From Astrobacterium formosum (GTDB lineage: Bacteria > Pseudomonadota > Alphaproteobacteria > Rhizobiales > Xanthobacteraceae), in the NCBI GenBank assembly GCA_030848545.1, contig JAVDCA010000004.1, forward strand, positions 62,001 through 126,000: a stretch of 64,000 bases of DNA. The letters run 5' to 3'. Below are positions 7,950-17,249 of the stretch, piece after piece (the first letter of the stretch is position 1; every line of letters starts with the position of its first letter). A program made the translations under genes and the position numbers. The notes below the pieces were generated by a model. The model did not search any database. It was not told where the DNA came from and saw only the letters and a list, made by a program, of their open reading frames with translations.

Positions 7950-8961
7950 TCCAGCTCCGGGCATAGGTGCGTTTGAGCAGCACGATCACGATCGGCGCAC
8001 CGATCAGTGCGGTAACGGCGCCGATGGGGATTTCGGCGGCGGTGATGGTGCGGCAGAAGATGTCGACCCACACCAGATAGCTGGCGCCGAGCAGTGCCGA
8101 CGCCGGCAGCAGCACGCGATGGTCGGGGCCGACGATCATCCGTGCGACGTGCGGCACGACGAGCCCGACCCAGCCGACCAGACCGGCCACTGCGACCACC
8201 GCCGCGCAGCCAAGTGCGACCACGCCCAGCACCACCCAGCGGTCGCGTTCGACGGGCAGGCCGAGCGCTGCCGCCTCCTCGTCGCCGGCGGTGAGCGCGT
8301 TGATGCGCAACGCCAGACCGAAAAGAACGAGCAGCGTGACGCCGCACGGCACCGCCAGCATGGCGACGTCGCGCGCCGTCGCCCGCGAGAAGCTGCCCAT
8401 CAGCCAGAACACGATGGCCGGCAGATGCTTCTCCGGATCGACCAGGAATTGCAGCAGCGTCGTCAGGCCGGCGAACAGCCCGCTGATCACGACGCCGGCG
8501 AGCACGATGCCGATGATGCTGGTCTTGCCGTCAAGCCGGCCGATCCACAGCACCAGCCCGATCGCCGCGATCCCGGAGACGAATCCGGCCGCGGCGGCAG
8601 CGATCGCATCGGCCAGCACGACCAGGCCGAGTGCGCCGCCGAAGCCGGCGCCGGCGAGCACGCCGACGGTTTGCGGCCCGGCCAGCGGGTTGCGTAGGCA
8701 GCCCTGCAGCGCCGCCCCCGCCGCCGCAAGCGTGGCGCCGGAAAGCGCTGCGGCCAGCGTGCGCGGCATGCGGATCACCGTCACCACCGTCAGGGCACGT
8801 GGATCGCCGCCGTCAAGGCCGACACCACCGGCGATCGCGGCGAGCACTTCCATAGGCGAGAAGGCGATGCGTCCGATCCCTACGGCGGCGATCAGCGAGC
8901 CGATCAGAAGGCCGGCGAGCGCTACCCAGATCGCACCACCGCCGCCACGCGATGTGATCAT
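7939..8961 (-). CDS. FecCD/BtuC-family ABC permease, system 2
   Basis: This 340-residue permease begins at ATG 8961, one nucleotide after the binding-protein stop (TGACATG). It carries the FecCD landmarks IRMPRTLAAALSG, ALQGCLRNPLAGP and GLVVPHVARM, plus GAPIVIVLLKR at the C-terminus. About ten membrane segments are visible. The in-frame extension upstream to 9096 is Arg/Ser-rich and antisense to the binding protein, so I discarded it. It pairs with the ATPase at 7206-7949 and the binding protein at 8963-10087. Confidence 0.89.
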   Translation of the reverse strand: MITSRGGGGAIWVALAGLLIGSLIAAVGIGRIAFSPMEVLAAIAGGVGLDGGDPRALTVVTVIRMPRTLAAALSGATLAAAGAALQGCLRNPLAGPQTVGVLAGAGFGGALGLVVLADAIAAAAAGFVSGIAAIGLVLWIGRLDGKTSIIGIVLAGVVISGLFAGLTTLLQFLVDPEKHLPAIVFWLMGSFSRATARDVAMLAVPCGVTLLVLFGLALRINALTAGDEEAAALGLPVERDRWVVLGVVALGCAAVVAVAGLVGWVGLVVPHVARMIVGPDHRVLLPASALLGASYLVWVDIFCRTITAAEIPIGAVTALIGAPIVIVLLKRTYARSWNVD

Positions 8962-8962
8962 G

Positions 8963-10087
8963 TCACCGGCCCGCGAACCGCTCGTAGTGTCGCATGCTCT
9001 TGTTGAGCGGCAACTGCAGCACCGCGTCGATCTCGCTCTGCGACGGGCTGTAGGAATAGAGGAACGGATAGAGTTCTGCGATCGCCGCGCGGACATCGAA
9101 GTTCACGCGGTCCGGGTGGAGGAGCTGCGCTGCCCACATCCAGGTGAGGTGCGATTCTTGGTTGCCCGGGTCCCAGCGATAGCCGCCGTGCGGCAGCTTG
9201 TAGACGCGCTTGTCACGGATCGCCGATACCGCGGCGAAGGCCGGATTGGCGTACAAGGTCTTTGGTGTGGCGTCGTCGAACGTGCCGATGAAGATCACCT
9301 GTGGATCCCAGGCGACGATCTGCTCCGCGCCGATCGGCGTCTCGGTGCCGACGATGGTTTCGGCTGCGACGTTGCGGCCGCCGCAAAGCCCGATCCAGAA
9401 GTCCTGGTAGGTGTTGCGCCCGGCGGCCATCGGCGTGCCCTCTGTGGCGCGCAAATAGAGAACCCGCGGACGTTCTGCCGGCGGCAGGCCCGCGAGCGCC
9501 GCTTCGACCTTGGCGCGGGTCGAACGATGGAGGCCGAGCAGTCGGTCGATCCGCGCTGTCTGTCCGATCACGGCGCCGACGATCGCCATGTTACGTTCGT
9601 GGACGTCCTGGTTCGGCGGTGAGTTGATCAGCCCGACGGTGGTGAAGCCGGCATTCTCAAGGGTGCGGATCAGGTCCGGCGGCTCGGTCCACTGGATTAC
9701 GACATCAGGCCTGAGCGCTGTGAGTGCTTCCAAATTGGGCGTGAACATGCCGCCGCGGACGACATCAGCGGGAATTGCCGCCGCGTCCGGATAGACCTTC
9801 TTCAAGAAACCGTCCTGCACCGACTTCCGCGCCGCCGGGTGCATCCCGACCACGCGCCGCGAACTGCCGTCGATCGCCATCACCACGGAGGCCATCGGCA
9901 TCGGAATCGTGACAATTCGTTCGGCGGGTTTTGCGAGTTCGATGGTCTTGCCGCGCTGATCGACGACCCGAATCGGGTCGGCGGCAGCCGGGTTGACGAC
10001 GTTGATCAGCAACGCAACGACGATGGCAGTGCGAAACAGCCTTACAGCATGCCGGGCGTTGGCCGAAAGGCGCGATGATATTTGCAC
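8963..10087 (-). CDS. Periplasmic binding protein of ABC importer, system 2
   Basis: This 374-residue class III binding protein starts at GTG 10087. No ATG lies before the domain, and GAGG at 10097-10100 sits 9 nt upstream within the duplicated riboswitch leader. The signal peptide has a basic start, a hydrophobic core (TAIVVALLINVV) and a likely cleavage after PAAA. The mature protein starts DPIRVVDQRGKTIELAKPAERIV, as in Fe-siderophore and corrinoid binders. It also has ALTALRPDVVIQW and a long C-terminal helical part. It differs strongly from the system 1 binding protein and is about 75 residues longer. Its ligand may be a different corrinoid or a cobalt chelate. Confidence 0.85.
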   Translation of the reverse strand: MQISSRLSANARHAVRLFRTAIVVALLINVVNPAAADPIRVVDQRGKTIELAKPAERIVTIPMPMASVVMAIDGSSRRVVGMHPAARKSVQDGFLKKVYPDAAAIPADVVRGGMFTPNLEALTALRPDVVIQWTEPPDLIRTLENAGFTTVGLINSPPNQDVHERNMAIVGAVIGQTARIDRLLGLHRSTRAKVEAALAGLPPAERPRVLYLRATEGTPMAAGRNTYQDFWIGLCGGRNVAAETIVGTETPIGAEQIVAWDPQVIFIGTFDDATPKTLYANPAFAAVSAIRDKRVYKLPHGGYRWDPGNQESHLTWMWAAQLLHPDRVNFDVRAAIAELYPFLYSYSPSQSEIDAVLQLPLNKSMRHYERFAGR

Positions 10088-10092
10088 GAGAG

Positions 10093-10403
10093 ATGACCTC
10101 GCAGTGATCGTGGCACGTCACCGCGAGGGAGGTCTCACCGCACGTGTTCAGGCACGCCCGGTTCGGCCAATATCAGTACTCCCCGACCGATATTCCCGCG
10201 TGTGACCACGGCCGACGGCAGGTCTCCTGGCTCGCGGGTCGTCGTCCTCGTGTCGCCTTCCCGGGATGCGAGCTCCCAGTGGATGAAATGACAGAGGACT
10301 CGCCGCTTACAGTTGCGGGGGCAGCCGCGGCATTGGCGACAAAAGTCACCGCACCGCATTCCCTATTGATCCCGTGAGGGAACCGTCATCAACGAGTTAA
10401 CGG
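10093..10403. repeat. Duplicated riboswitch leader, copy 2
   Basis: This is the second copy of the 311-bp leader at 5644-5954, with two substitutions and no indels. It spans the aptamer, expression platform and ribosome-binding site of operon 2. On its distal side lies bluB, transcribed in the opposite direction. Confidence 0.95.
10204..10387 (-). promoter_or_regulatory. Cobalamin (B12) riboswitch, copy 2
   Basis: This aptamer has the same landmarks as copy 1, with the B12 box at 10214-10233. No base difference was found within the aptamer itself; the two mismatches of the repeat lie outside it. It leads into the binding protein-permease-ATPase-fusion operon on the minus strand. Because the sequences are identical, both operons should respond to the same cobalamin concentration. 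Confidence 0.93.
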
Positions 10404-10567
10404 GCGACCGCTGGGATTGTCAATCGTCGCGCCCATCCCATGGCGCATGGCGGCATGGCGTTCGGCCGCTTAAGGGCTTGCGCAACTCCGCGAATCTCCC
10501 GCACAAGGCGACCGACGAGACAGGAATGGCCCGCACCCGCCATTTCGCTCGCGGAGCACGGAAGCGG

Positions 10568-11272
10568 ATGGGGCCCGACCACGTTCAACCCAACGCCGCG
10601 TTCTCGATCGAGGAACGCGAGGCGGTATATAAATGCATCTTTGGCCGCCGCGACGTCCGCGGCCAGTTCTTGCCAGATCAGGTTCCGGACGACGTTCTCG
10701 CCCGCATCCTGCGCGCCGCCCACCATGCACCGTCGGTCGGGTTCATGCAGCCGTGGGACTTCATCGTCGTCAGGGACTCCGGGATCAAACGAAGACTTCG
10801 CGACGCCTTCGCGGTTGCCAACGAGGAAGCCGCCGCGATGTTCGAGGACGAGCGGCAACGCGCCTACCGCACGCTCAAGCTCGAAGGAATCGTCGAGGCT
10901 CCCGTCGGCGTCTGTATCACCTGCGACCGCAACCGATCGGGACCGGTCGTTATAGGGCGCACCCACCAGCCCGAAATGGATCTCTACAGCGCCGTCTGCG
11001 CGGTGCAGAACCTGTGGCTGGCGGCGCGCGCGGAGAACATCGGCGTCGGCTGGGTGAGTATCATACGCCCCGACGATCTGCGCACGGCACTCGCTATCCC
11101 GCCCTCGATCCAGCCTATCGCCTATCTGTGCGTCGGCTACGTGTCTCACTTCTTTCCGAAGCCCGAGCTGGAAGCCGCCGGCTGGCTGCCTCGCATCCCG
11201 CTGGCCGACGCCGTGCGGATCGACCGGTGGGACGCGCACGATCGATCCGACACGCTGTTCGAGCAATTCTGA
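10568..11272 (+). CDS. bluB: 5,6-dimethylbenzimidazole synthase BluB
   Basis: BluB cannibalises reduced FMN with O2 to make 5,6-dimethylbenzimidazole, the lower ligand of cobalamin. The 234-residue protein has the nitroreductase-fold BluB signatures: FSIEEREAVYK, RRDVRGQFLPD, AAHHAPSVGFMQPWDF, the MDLYSAVCAVQNLWLAAR helix and GVGWVSI. I chose ATG 10568 (MGPDHVQ) because it matches the N-terminus I recall for the Sinorhizobium protein; ATG 10526 and TTG 10478 are in-frame alternatives. It is divergent from riboswitch 2 and has no riboswitch of its own. No other corrin-ring biosynthesis gene is in the window. Confidence 0.93.
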   Translation: MGPDHVQPNAAFSIEEREAVYKCIFGRRDVRGQFLPDQVPDDVLARILRAAHHAPSVGFMQPWDFIVVRDSGIKRRLRDAFAVANEEAAAMFEDERQRAYRTLKLEGIVEAPVGVCITCDRNRSGPVVIGRTHQPEMDLYSAVCAVQNLWLAARAENIGVGWVSIIRPDDLRTALAIPPSIQPIAYLCVGYVSHFFPKPELEAAGWLPRIPLADAVRIDRWDAHDRSDTLFEQF

Positions 11273-11332
11273 TCGGCGAGGGCGACCACCCGAACGCGGT
11301 GGCCAATGGTGGCTGTGGCCACCCGGTCCACC

Positions 11333-11998
11333 TATCGGTGGGGGAACGCGGCCGAGTTGATCCCCGGCCACCGGGATCGTGACGGCCGGCTGCTCGACGT
11401 CGATACTGCGGCAGTCGAATTGATCAACCCGATACGCCCGATCGTCGCGGTCGCCCGGTTCATCGTCTTCACCGCCTTGGCGCTTCATCGCCATCCCCAT
11501 TTGGCACCAGCGCCTGTCGCTGACGAAGGCCTGTGCGAGCCGTTTGTGCAAGGGGGGGCGCCGCTTCTATCCGTTCTTTCCCTTCGTCGGCGGTCGCGTA
11601 TGTCAAGCCTTCATCTGGCATGACCGCCAATTCGTCCGCGGGGAATGGGTGCTGTTCGATCTCTATGGAACCAATCGTGATGCGCGCGAGTGGGAGGCGC
11701 TTGACGCATTCCATCCCGAGCGTTGCCTCGACCGGGATTCCGGCTCGTTTGCGTTCGTTCCCCACGGCGGCGGAGACGCTTACGCCGGTCGTTGCTGCCC
11801 GGGCGAACGGATCACCATTTGTGAAGACCGCTGTGAAGTTCCTGACCCGACGAAAGCGTTATGAGGTGCCACGGCAGGATTTGGCGATCGATCTCACGCG
11901 CAGCCGATCTCACGCGCATCCCATCCGTCCCGGCGAGTGCGTTTATGATGGCGTCCGTTACGTCCACGGGCGCAGATACTGCACCGGAGGCAAGTGAA
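11333..11998 (+). pseudogene. Decayed CYP152-type cytochrome P450 (fatty-acid peroxygenase-like)
   Basis: Three reading frames together spell the C-terminal half of a CYP152-family P450. The first (to about 11550) reads [19 protein letters not shown] and ALALHRHPH, the I-helix region. The second (11544-11864) reads [30 protein letters not shown] and the heme-loop remnant FVPHGGGDAYAGRCCPGERI. The third (to 11998) reads KFLTRRKRYEVPRQDLAIDL. At least two frameshifts separate them, the first near a run of seven G at about 11552. The N-terminal half is missing. It is therefore a broken remnant, not a gene. Confidence 0.78.
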
Positions 11999-12185
11999 CA
12001 TCCAGGTCCGCAAGCCTAGCCGTGTCAGAAGAGGCCGGCGGAAAACAAGGACCAGGTCTCAACGGCCACCTTTGAGGCGGCTATCGTGAGTATGATGGCT
12101 GTCATGCTCTCCACCACCTCCGGACACCCCGGAGTGGCGCCAGCTTTTGGTGTCGGCAGGCTTATCGTTCCTCGGCTGTGATTTC

Positions 12186-12440
12186 TCAGGGGACCTGCGG
12201 TTCTCGTGCGAGGCGCCCGGCCCGCCAATCCTTTCGGTATCGGAATGTCTCTGTGGCATCGCTACCGGTCCTGCTGATAACCCTGGTTGGTGGTGTTCTG
12301 ACGAATGTTTCCTTGACGACCTTGCTCGGCGAGGTTCTCGCGACGGCCCGGCTTCGGATCGTCTGCGCCAGAGCCGGGTTCGTGTGAGTCCACACCTTTG
12401 GTCGAACGGTTTTGCGGCGGGACGGCGGCATTTTCGTCAT
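12186..12440 (-). CDS. Small basic protein of unknown function (84 aa)
   Basis: I do not recognise this protein. It is Arg/Lys/Thr/Pro-rich with no membrane segment or signal peptide. Its ATG at 12440 is preceded by AAAGGAG with 7 nt spacing, one of the best ribosome-binding sites in the window. It begins 57 nt after the stop of the PoxB-like enzyme on the same strand, so the two could be co-transcribed. A second in-frame Met lies three codons later. Without homologues I cannot exclude a chance frame in GC-rich DNA. The 180 bp beyond its stop hold no convincing gene. Confidence 0.45.
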   Translation of the reverse strand: MTKMPPSRRKTVRPKVWTHTNPALAQTIRSRAVARTSPSKVVKETFVRTPPTRVISRTGSDATETFRYRKDWRAGRLAREPQVP

Positions 12441-12497
12441 CGCATTTCTCCTTTGCGGGTCAACGCATGTCGAGCCGGATCGCTCTGAACGTCGAAC

Positions 12498-14258
12498 TTA
12501 GCCTTGCAGAAGCGTGCGCGACGGCTCTTCGGCGAGGGCACGCTCGATGTCCCGGCGTCCTGCGGTGTCGGCTTGCAATGCCTTCTCCAGGTTCTTCGCA
12601 TATTTCTCCATGCGCTTGGGCGGCAGGAAGGGTTCGTTCGGGTCAATCAGGGCTTCGACCAGCGCCGGCCCGGGATGCGCCAGTGCCTGGTCGAGCACGG
12701 GCCCGCAATCGGCCGGATCTTCGATCCGGAAGCTGCGGATTCCAAACCCCTCCGCGACCTTGCCGAAGTCGATGGGCGTAAGGTCGCATTCGTATTCCGG
12801 ATTGCCGAGAAACTGCATCTGCTCCCATTTGATCTGACCGAGCGTGTTGTTCTTCACCACGATAATCTTGATTGGAAGCTTGTAGCGCACCACGGTGGCA
12901 AGCTCGCCAAGCAGCATGCTAAGGCCGCCGTCGCCGGTGAATGCGATCACCTGCCGGCCGGGATGGGCCAGCGCAGCGGCGACCGCATACGGCACGCCAC
13001 ACGCCATCGTCGCCATCAATCCGGAGCCGAAAAACATCTGATCCGTCTGTGCATTCACATAGCGGGCGAGGAGCCCGGTATTGTGGCCGGAGTCCCAGGC
13101 CACGATGGCGTCCGGCGCGAGCCTTTCCCCGAGGTCGCGGGCAATGCGACCCGGCTTCATGGGGGGACCGGGACGTTCGACCGATGACCACAACAGGTCG
13201 TGCCATTCCTTCTTGCTTGCCTGCGCCCATCCGAGAAAGGAGCGGTCGGTCTTGCGGTGCAGCTTAGGGAGCAGGAGCTCGAGTGTGGCCTGTGCGTCTC
13301 CGACCAGTCCAATCTCGGTCGGGAATCTCAGGCCGATGCGGCCGGGATCGCGATCGATCTGCACGCCGCGCGCCTGGCCTGGGCGGGGGTAGTATTCGAC
13401 GTAAGGAAAGGTGGAGCCGACGATCAGCAGCGCATCGCAGCGCTCCATCGCTTCCTGCGAGGGCCGGGTGCCCAGAAGGCCGATGCCGCCGGTGGTGAGC
13501 GGATCGTCGTCGGGAACGACCGCCTTGCCCATGAGCGCCTTCGCAATCGGCGCCGCGAGCGTGTCAGCCGTGCGCAGGAGCACACCGCGTGCGTGTCGCG
13601 CACCCTGGCCAACCAGAATGGCGATCCGTGTCGCGGCGTTCAGGATTTCGGCAGCTCGCTCGACATCCTCGGCCGGAGGCACGCGGATGTCGCGGGCGAG
13701 CGCGAAACTCGTATGATGGGCAACATTGCGGGACGATGGCTTGACTGACGCCTCGGGCTCTTCCTGCACATCGACCGGAATGGCCAGATGCGCGACGCCC
13801 CGGCGCGTCAGAGCGGTGCGACAGGCGATCGCGGCGACATTCTCGACATGCGCCGGGCTCATGATGCGCGCCGTATAGAGCGCGACGTCCTCAAACAGCT
13901 TGGTGTGATCGACATCCTGCTGCGTGTAGGTGTCGATCAGATCATGATAGGGCAATCCGGTGACGGCGATCACCGGCGCACCGTCGGCTTTGGCATCATA
14001 CAGGCCATTGAGAAGGTGGACGCCTCCAGGTCCGGTGGTGGCGAGACAACAGCCGAGCCGCCCGGTGATCTTGGCGTGAGCACAGGCCATCAAGGCGGAG
14101 GACTCCTCGTGCCGTACCTGCACGAACCGGATCTTGTCCTGGCGCGTTCGGATCGCTTCCATCACGCCGTTGATGCCGTCTCCGGGTAGGCCGAAGATGG
14201 TATCCACGCCCCAGGCGATCAGGCTTTCGACCAGGATGTCAGCGCCGTTCCGAGCCAT
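12498..14258 (-). CDS. ThDP-dependent enzyme, pyruvate dehydrogenase (quinone)/PoxB-like
   Basis: This 586-residue thiamine-diphosphate enzyme is of the pyruvate oxidase/acetolactate synthase family. The N-terminal domain has GVDTIFGLPGDGINGVMEAI and the catalytic Glu in VRHEESSALMA. The C-terminal ThDP motif starts FTGDGGLSMLLGE and ends near VVKNNTLGQIKWEQM. The sequence LLGTRPSQEAME and the overall order resemble PoxB, which decarboxylates pyruvate to acetate with FAD and ubiquinone. I chose ATG 14258 (MARNGAD), preceded by GGGGTG; ATG 14279 is an alternative. The gene is followed by a small basic protein and preceded by an EcfG-like promoter, consistent with stationary-phase or stress use. 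The substrate could also be another 2-oxoacid. Confidence 0.85.
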   Translation of the reverse strand: MARNGADILVESLIAWGVDTIFGLPGDGINGVMEAIRTRQDKIRFVQVRHEESSALMACAHAKITGRLGCCLATTGPGGVHLLNGLYDAKADGAPVIAVTGLPYHDLIDTYTQQDVDHTKLFEDVALYTARIMSPAHVENVAAIACRTALTRRGVAHLAIPVDVQEEPEASVKPSSRNVAHHTSFALARDIRVPPAEDVERAAEILNAATRIAILVGQGARHARGVLLRTADTLAAPIAKALMGKAVVPDDDPLTTGGIGLLGTRPSQEAMERCDALLIVGSTFPYVEYYPRPGQARGVQIDRDPGRIGLRFPTEIGLVGDAQATLELLLPKLHRKTDRSFLGWAQASKKEWHDLLWSSVERPGPPMKPGRIARDLGERLAPDAIVAWDSGHNTGLLARYVNAQTDQMFFGSGLMATMACGVPYAVAAALAHPGRQVIAFTGDGGLSMLLGELATVVRYKLPIKIIVVKNNTLGQIKWEQMQFLGNPEYECDLTPIDFGKVAEGFGIRSFRIEDPADCGPVLDQALAHPGPALVEALIDPNEPFLPPKRMEKYAKNLEKALQADTAGRRDIERALAEEPSRTLLQG

Positions 14259-14363
14259 CGTCGCACCCCAATGATGCACCCGCCTCCGAGCGGGCCTGCC
14301 CTACCCAGCATCCCTTCACTGTCGTCACCTCGATGTGGACGGCTCGCCAATGCTTTGCTGTCT

Positions 14364-14389
14364 AACCGCCGAGCCGGCGTTAACGTTCC
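14364..14389 (-). promoter_or_regulatory. EcfG-like stress promoter upstream of the PoxB-like gene
   Basis: On the minus strand GGAAC (14389-14385) is followed after 17 nt by GGTT (14367-14364). The alphaproteobacterial EcfG consensus is GGAAC-N16/17-CGTT, so one base of the -10 differs. It lies about 105 nt upstream of ATG 14258. Confidence 0.4.
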
Positions 14390-14490
14390 GCGCATCAATT
14401 CATGGAGACGACGACATCGCTGTGGCGCTTCAGCCGCGTATCCAAGCGGAACGGCCGGCGGCCCTGACCGCTTAGGAGGGAATGGTCCGG

Positions 14491-15483
14491 ATGATGAGCG
14501 ATCACGATTCGCTGTCGCGGCAAACGGATGATCCGTGGATGGCAGCGATGCGTCGCGGCGACTTTGCGTCCGCATGGCGGATCAGCGATGCGAATCTGTG
14601 CACTGCCCTGGCTCGCGGCGAGCCGGCGCAGGTCGGGCCGCGGCATTTTCAGCGAGTGTGGAATGGGGAACCTTTGGCCGGCCGGCGCGTCCTGGTTCGG
14701 TGCTATCATGGCCTCGGAGACACCATCCAATTCATTCGGTTTGCGGCGCCGCTTCGGCGTCTGGCTGCCGAGGTCATCGTGTGGGCGCAGCCGGCGCTGC
14801 TGTCGACGGTTGCCAGTGCCGTCGGTGTTGACCGGGCGCTGCCGCTGCACGACGGCACTCCCGACGTCACGTGCGACGTCGATATCGAGGTCATGGAACT
14901 GGCCCATGCGCTGCGGGTGGACGCGTGCACGATCGCGACGCCGGTTCCCTATATTCGGCCGCCATGCGGCCGGCCTCGCAGCCTGCCCAGGGCCGATACC
15001 CCGATCGTCGGACTGGTCTGGCAGGCGGGAAACTGGAATCCGCAGCGATCGATGCCGGCCGGGTTTCTGGCACCGCTGGCCGATGTGGTGCCGATTCGCA
15101 TTGTGTCAATGCAGTGTGGACCGGCGGCCGCCGAGGCCTCCCACATTCCCGCTCCCGCCATCGGCACGGACGACGTCGAGGTCACCGCCGAGACGCTACG
15201 CCGTCTCGATCTGCTGATCACCGTCGACACGTTCCTGGCTCATCTTGCCGGCGCTCTCGGCGTTCCGGTTTGGCTGTTGCTGGCGCGGGATTGTGACTGG
15301 CGCTGGATGGAGCAGGGAGAAAGCACAGTTTGGTATCCGACAATGCGCCTATTCCGTCAACCAAGAGCCGGTGATTGGCTGGCCGTCGTGCGCGATGTGC
15401 TTCACGCATTGCATGGGCGCTTCGGCGAGTCGGCAACAGCACATTCGGAACAAACAATTGTATCCGACGTTCGGCCTGAGTGA
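14491..15483 (+). CDS. GT9-like (heptosyltransferase-fold) glycosyltransferase
   Basis: This 330-residue protein has the C-terminal signature of GT9-like transferases often found fused to TPR repeats: VLVRCYHGLGDTIQFIRFA, GLVWQAGNWNPQRSMP, LLITVDTFLAHLAGALG and a WYPTMRLFRQPRAGDW end. Here the TPR region is reduced to about 50 residues. AGGAGG at 14474-14479 is only 2 nt from ATG 14482 but 11 nt from ATG 14491, so I prefer the latter. It is the first gene of the glycan cassette. The sugar donor cannot be told from sequence. Confidence 0.78.
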   Translation: MMSDHDSLSRQTDDPWMAAMRRGDFASAWRISDANLCTALARGEPAQVGPRHFQRVWNGEPLAGRRVLVRCYHGLGDTIQFIRFAAPLRRLAAEVIVWAQPALLSTVASAVGVDRALPLHDGTPDVTCDVDIEVMELAHALRVDACTIATPVPYIRPPCGRPRSLPRADTPIVGLVWQAGNWNPQRSMPAGFLAPLADVVPIRIVSMQCGPAAAEASHIPAPAIGTDDVEVTAETLRRLDLLITVDTFLAHLAGALGVPVWLLLARDCDWRWMEQGESTVWYPTMRLFRQPRAGDWLAVVRDVLHALHGRFGESATAHSEQTIVSDVRPE

Positions 15484-15522
15484 CTTACCTTGGCCGACCG
15501 GCCGAAGCATTCAGAGAACCAG

Positions 15523-16638
15523 ATGGACACAGCTCTGCCGCACTCCGAAAAAGTCCGTGTCGGAATCGTCGGAGTAGGCAACTGCGCGTCCTCGTTCGTT
15601 CAGGGACTGTCCTACTATCGCGATGCCGTCGCCAACGAACCTGTGCCCGGGCTGATGAATGCCGACCTGGCCGGTTATCGCGTCGGTGACATCGAGATTT
15701 CGGCGGCGTTCGACGTCAACGCCCGCAAGGTCGGCCGCGATGTCGCCGACGCCATTTGCGCGCCACCCAACAACACGTTTCGATTTGCTGATGTCGGACG
15801 CATGGGCGTGACCGTCGCACGCGGCCCGACGCACGATGGTCTCGGCCATTATCTTCGTGAGGACATCGACGAGTCCGACAGCCCGCCGGTGGATGTCGCC
15901 GACGCTCTGGCGCGATCGCGTACCGATGTTCTGGTGTCCTATTTGCCTGTCGGCTCGCAGCGCGCGACCGAGTTTTATGCCGAGTGCGCCCTCCAGGCCG
16001 GCTGCGCATTCGTCAATTGCATTCCAGTCTTCATTGCATCGAATGCGCAGTGGCGAGCCCGGTTCGAGCAGGCGGGACTGCCTTTGCTCGGCGATGACAT
16101 CAAGAGCCAGGTCGGAGCGACCATCGTGCATCGTGCCCTCGTCAACCTGTTCCGCGAGCGCGGGGTGCGGCTCGACCGGACCTATCAGCTCAATGTCGGC
16201 GGCAATTCCGACTTCAAGAACATGCTTGAGCGAGAGCGTTTGATCTCCAAGAAGATTTCAAAGACGCAGGCGGTCACGAGTCAGTTCGACGTACCGCTGG
16301 CCGCAGACGACATCCATGTCGGCCCGAGCGACCACGTCCCATGGCTGACCGATCGAAAATGGGCCTATATCCGCCTGGAGGGCACCACGTTCGGCGGCGT
16401 GCCGCTCAATGCCGAGCTCAAGCTCGAAGTGTGGGATTCGCCGAATTCTGCCGGCGTCGTCATCGATGCCGTCCGTTGCGCGCGTCTCGCCATGGACAGG
16501 GGCTTGGGGGGGGTACTACTCGGCCCATCGAGCTATTTCATGAAGTCGCCACCGCAGCAGTTCACCGACAACGAGGCGCGTGCCCGCACCATCGCCTTCA
16601 TCAAGGGTGACGGCGATATGGAGAGGTGTCCGTCGTGA
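15523..16638 (+). CDS. ino1: Inositol-3-phosphate synthase
   Basis: Ino1 converts glucose 6-phosphate to 1D-myo-inositol 3-phosphate with NAD. The 371-residue protein is of the short bacterial/archaeal type. Motifs include [19 protein letters not shown] (NAD-binding), the diagnostic [35 protein letters not shown] and [16 protein letters not shown] chose ATG 15523 ([10 protein letters not shown]); a TTG 33 nt upstream is in frame but less likely. Its stop overlaps the start of the histidine phosphatase gene (GTGA). The pairing suggests that inositol phosphate or free inositol is a building block of the cassette product. Confidence 0.93.
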   Translation: MDTALPHSEKVRVGIVGVGNCASSFVQGLSYYRDAVANEPVPGLMNADLAGYRVGDIEISAAFDVNARKVGRDVADAICAPPNNTFRFADVGRMGVTVARGPTHDGLGHYLREDIDESDSPPVDVADALARSRTDVLVSYLPVGSQRATEFYAECALQAGCAFVNCIPVFIASNAQWRARFEQAGLPLLGDDIKSQVGATIVHRALVNLFRERGVRLDRTYQLNVGGNSDFKNMLERERLISKKISKTQAVTSQFDVPLAADDIHVGPSDHVPWLTDRKWAYIRLEGTTFGGVPLNAELKLEVWDSPNSAGVVIDAVRCARLAMDRGLGGVLLGPSSYFMKSPPQQFTDNEARARTIAFIKGDGDMERCPS

Positions 16639-17249
16639 CCACGAACGTCATCCTGGTTCGCCATGCCGTCCACGATCTGGTCGATCGCGTTCTCGTCGGC
16701 CGCATGCCGGATGTCGGATTGAGCCCACGAGGCGTCGCGCAGGCAGAACGGCTCGCGCGTCATCTCGCGACCTGCGGCGTTGTCGACGCACTGCAATCCA
16801 GCCTGCAATTGCGGGCGCGCCAGACCGCCCGGCCGATCGCCCTGGCGCTCGGTCTCGATGTTGAAATTGCCGCCGGATTTGAGGAACTCGACATGGGCGA
16901 GTGGACCGGCCGTTCGTTCGCCGAACTCGAATCCGATCCGCACTGGCAGCGGTGGAATTCCGAGCGGTCGAACACGCGCCCTCCTGGGGGAGAAAGCATG
17001 TGGGAACTGCAGGAGCGTGTCATGGATCATCTCGCCCAAATCCCGTCTCGCTTCAGCGGGGGGCGCGTCGTCATTGTCAGTCATGCCGAGCCGATCCGCG
17101 CAGTTCTCCTCCAGCTCCGCTGTATGCCCCTCGACGGCTTTGCGACCGTTCAGGTCGATCCCGCGTCATTGACGACGGTGCGCCATGCGGGGGACGGGTG
17201 GCGGATTGTGAGTGAGAATCTAACATTGGACAGCATGGCCGCGGCATGA
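16635..17249 (+). CDS. Histidine phosphatase family protein (phosphoglycerate mutase-like)
   Basis: This 204-residue protein has the catalytic VILVRHA motif (RHA in place of RHG), [11 protein letters not shown] with the second Arg, the proton-donor region FEELDMGEW, and the second His in [13 protein letters not shown] chose GTG 16635, which overlaps the Ino1 stop (GTGA) and has GAGAGG 8 nt upstream; GTG 16626 is possible. Coupling to ino1 suggests it may dephosphorylate inositol phosphate or another sugar phosphate in the pathway. That substrate is inference. Confidence 0.85.
   Translation: MTTNVILVRHAVHDLVDRVLVGRMPDVGLSPRGVAQAERLARHLATCGVVDALQSSLQLRARQTARPIALALGLDVEIAAGFEELDMGEWTGRSFAELESDPHWQRWNSERSNTRPPGGESMWELQERVMDHLAQIPSRFSGGRVVIVSHAEPIRAVLLQLRCMPLDGFATVQVDPASLTTVRHAGDGWRIVSENLTLDSMAAA

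Noticed and set aside
14448-14472. GGAAC-N16-CGCT upstream of the first glycan gene
   Set aside because: The -10 would lie next to the ribosome-binding site AGGAGG at 14474, so the transcript would start after it, and the -10 has a mismatch.
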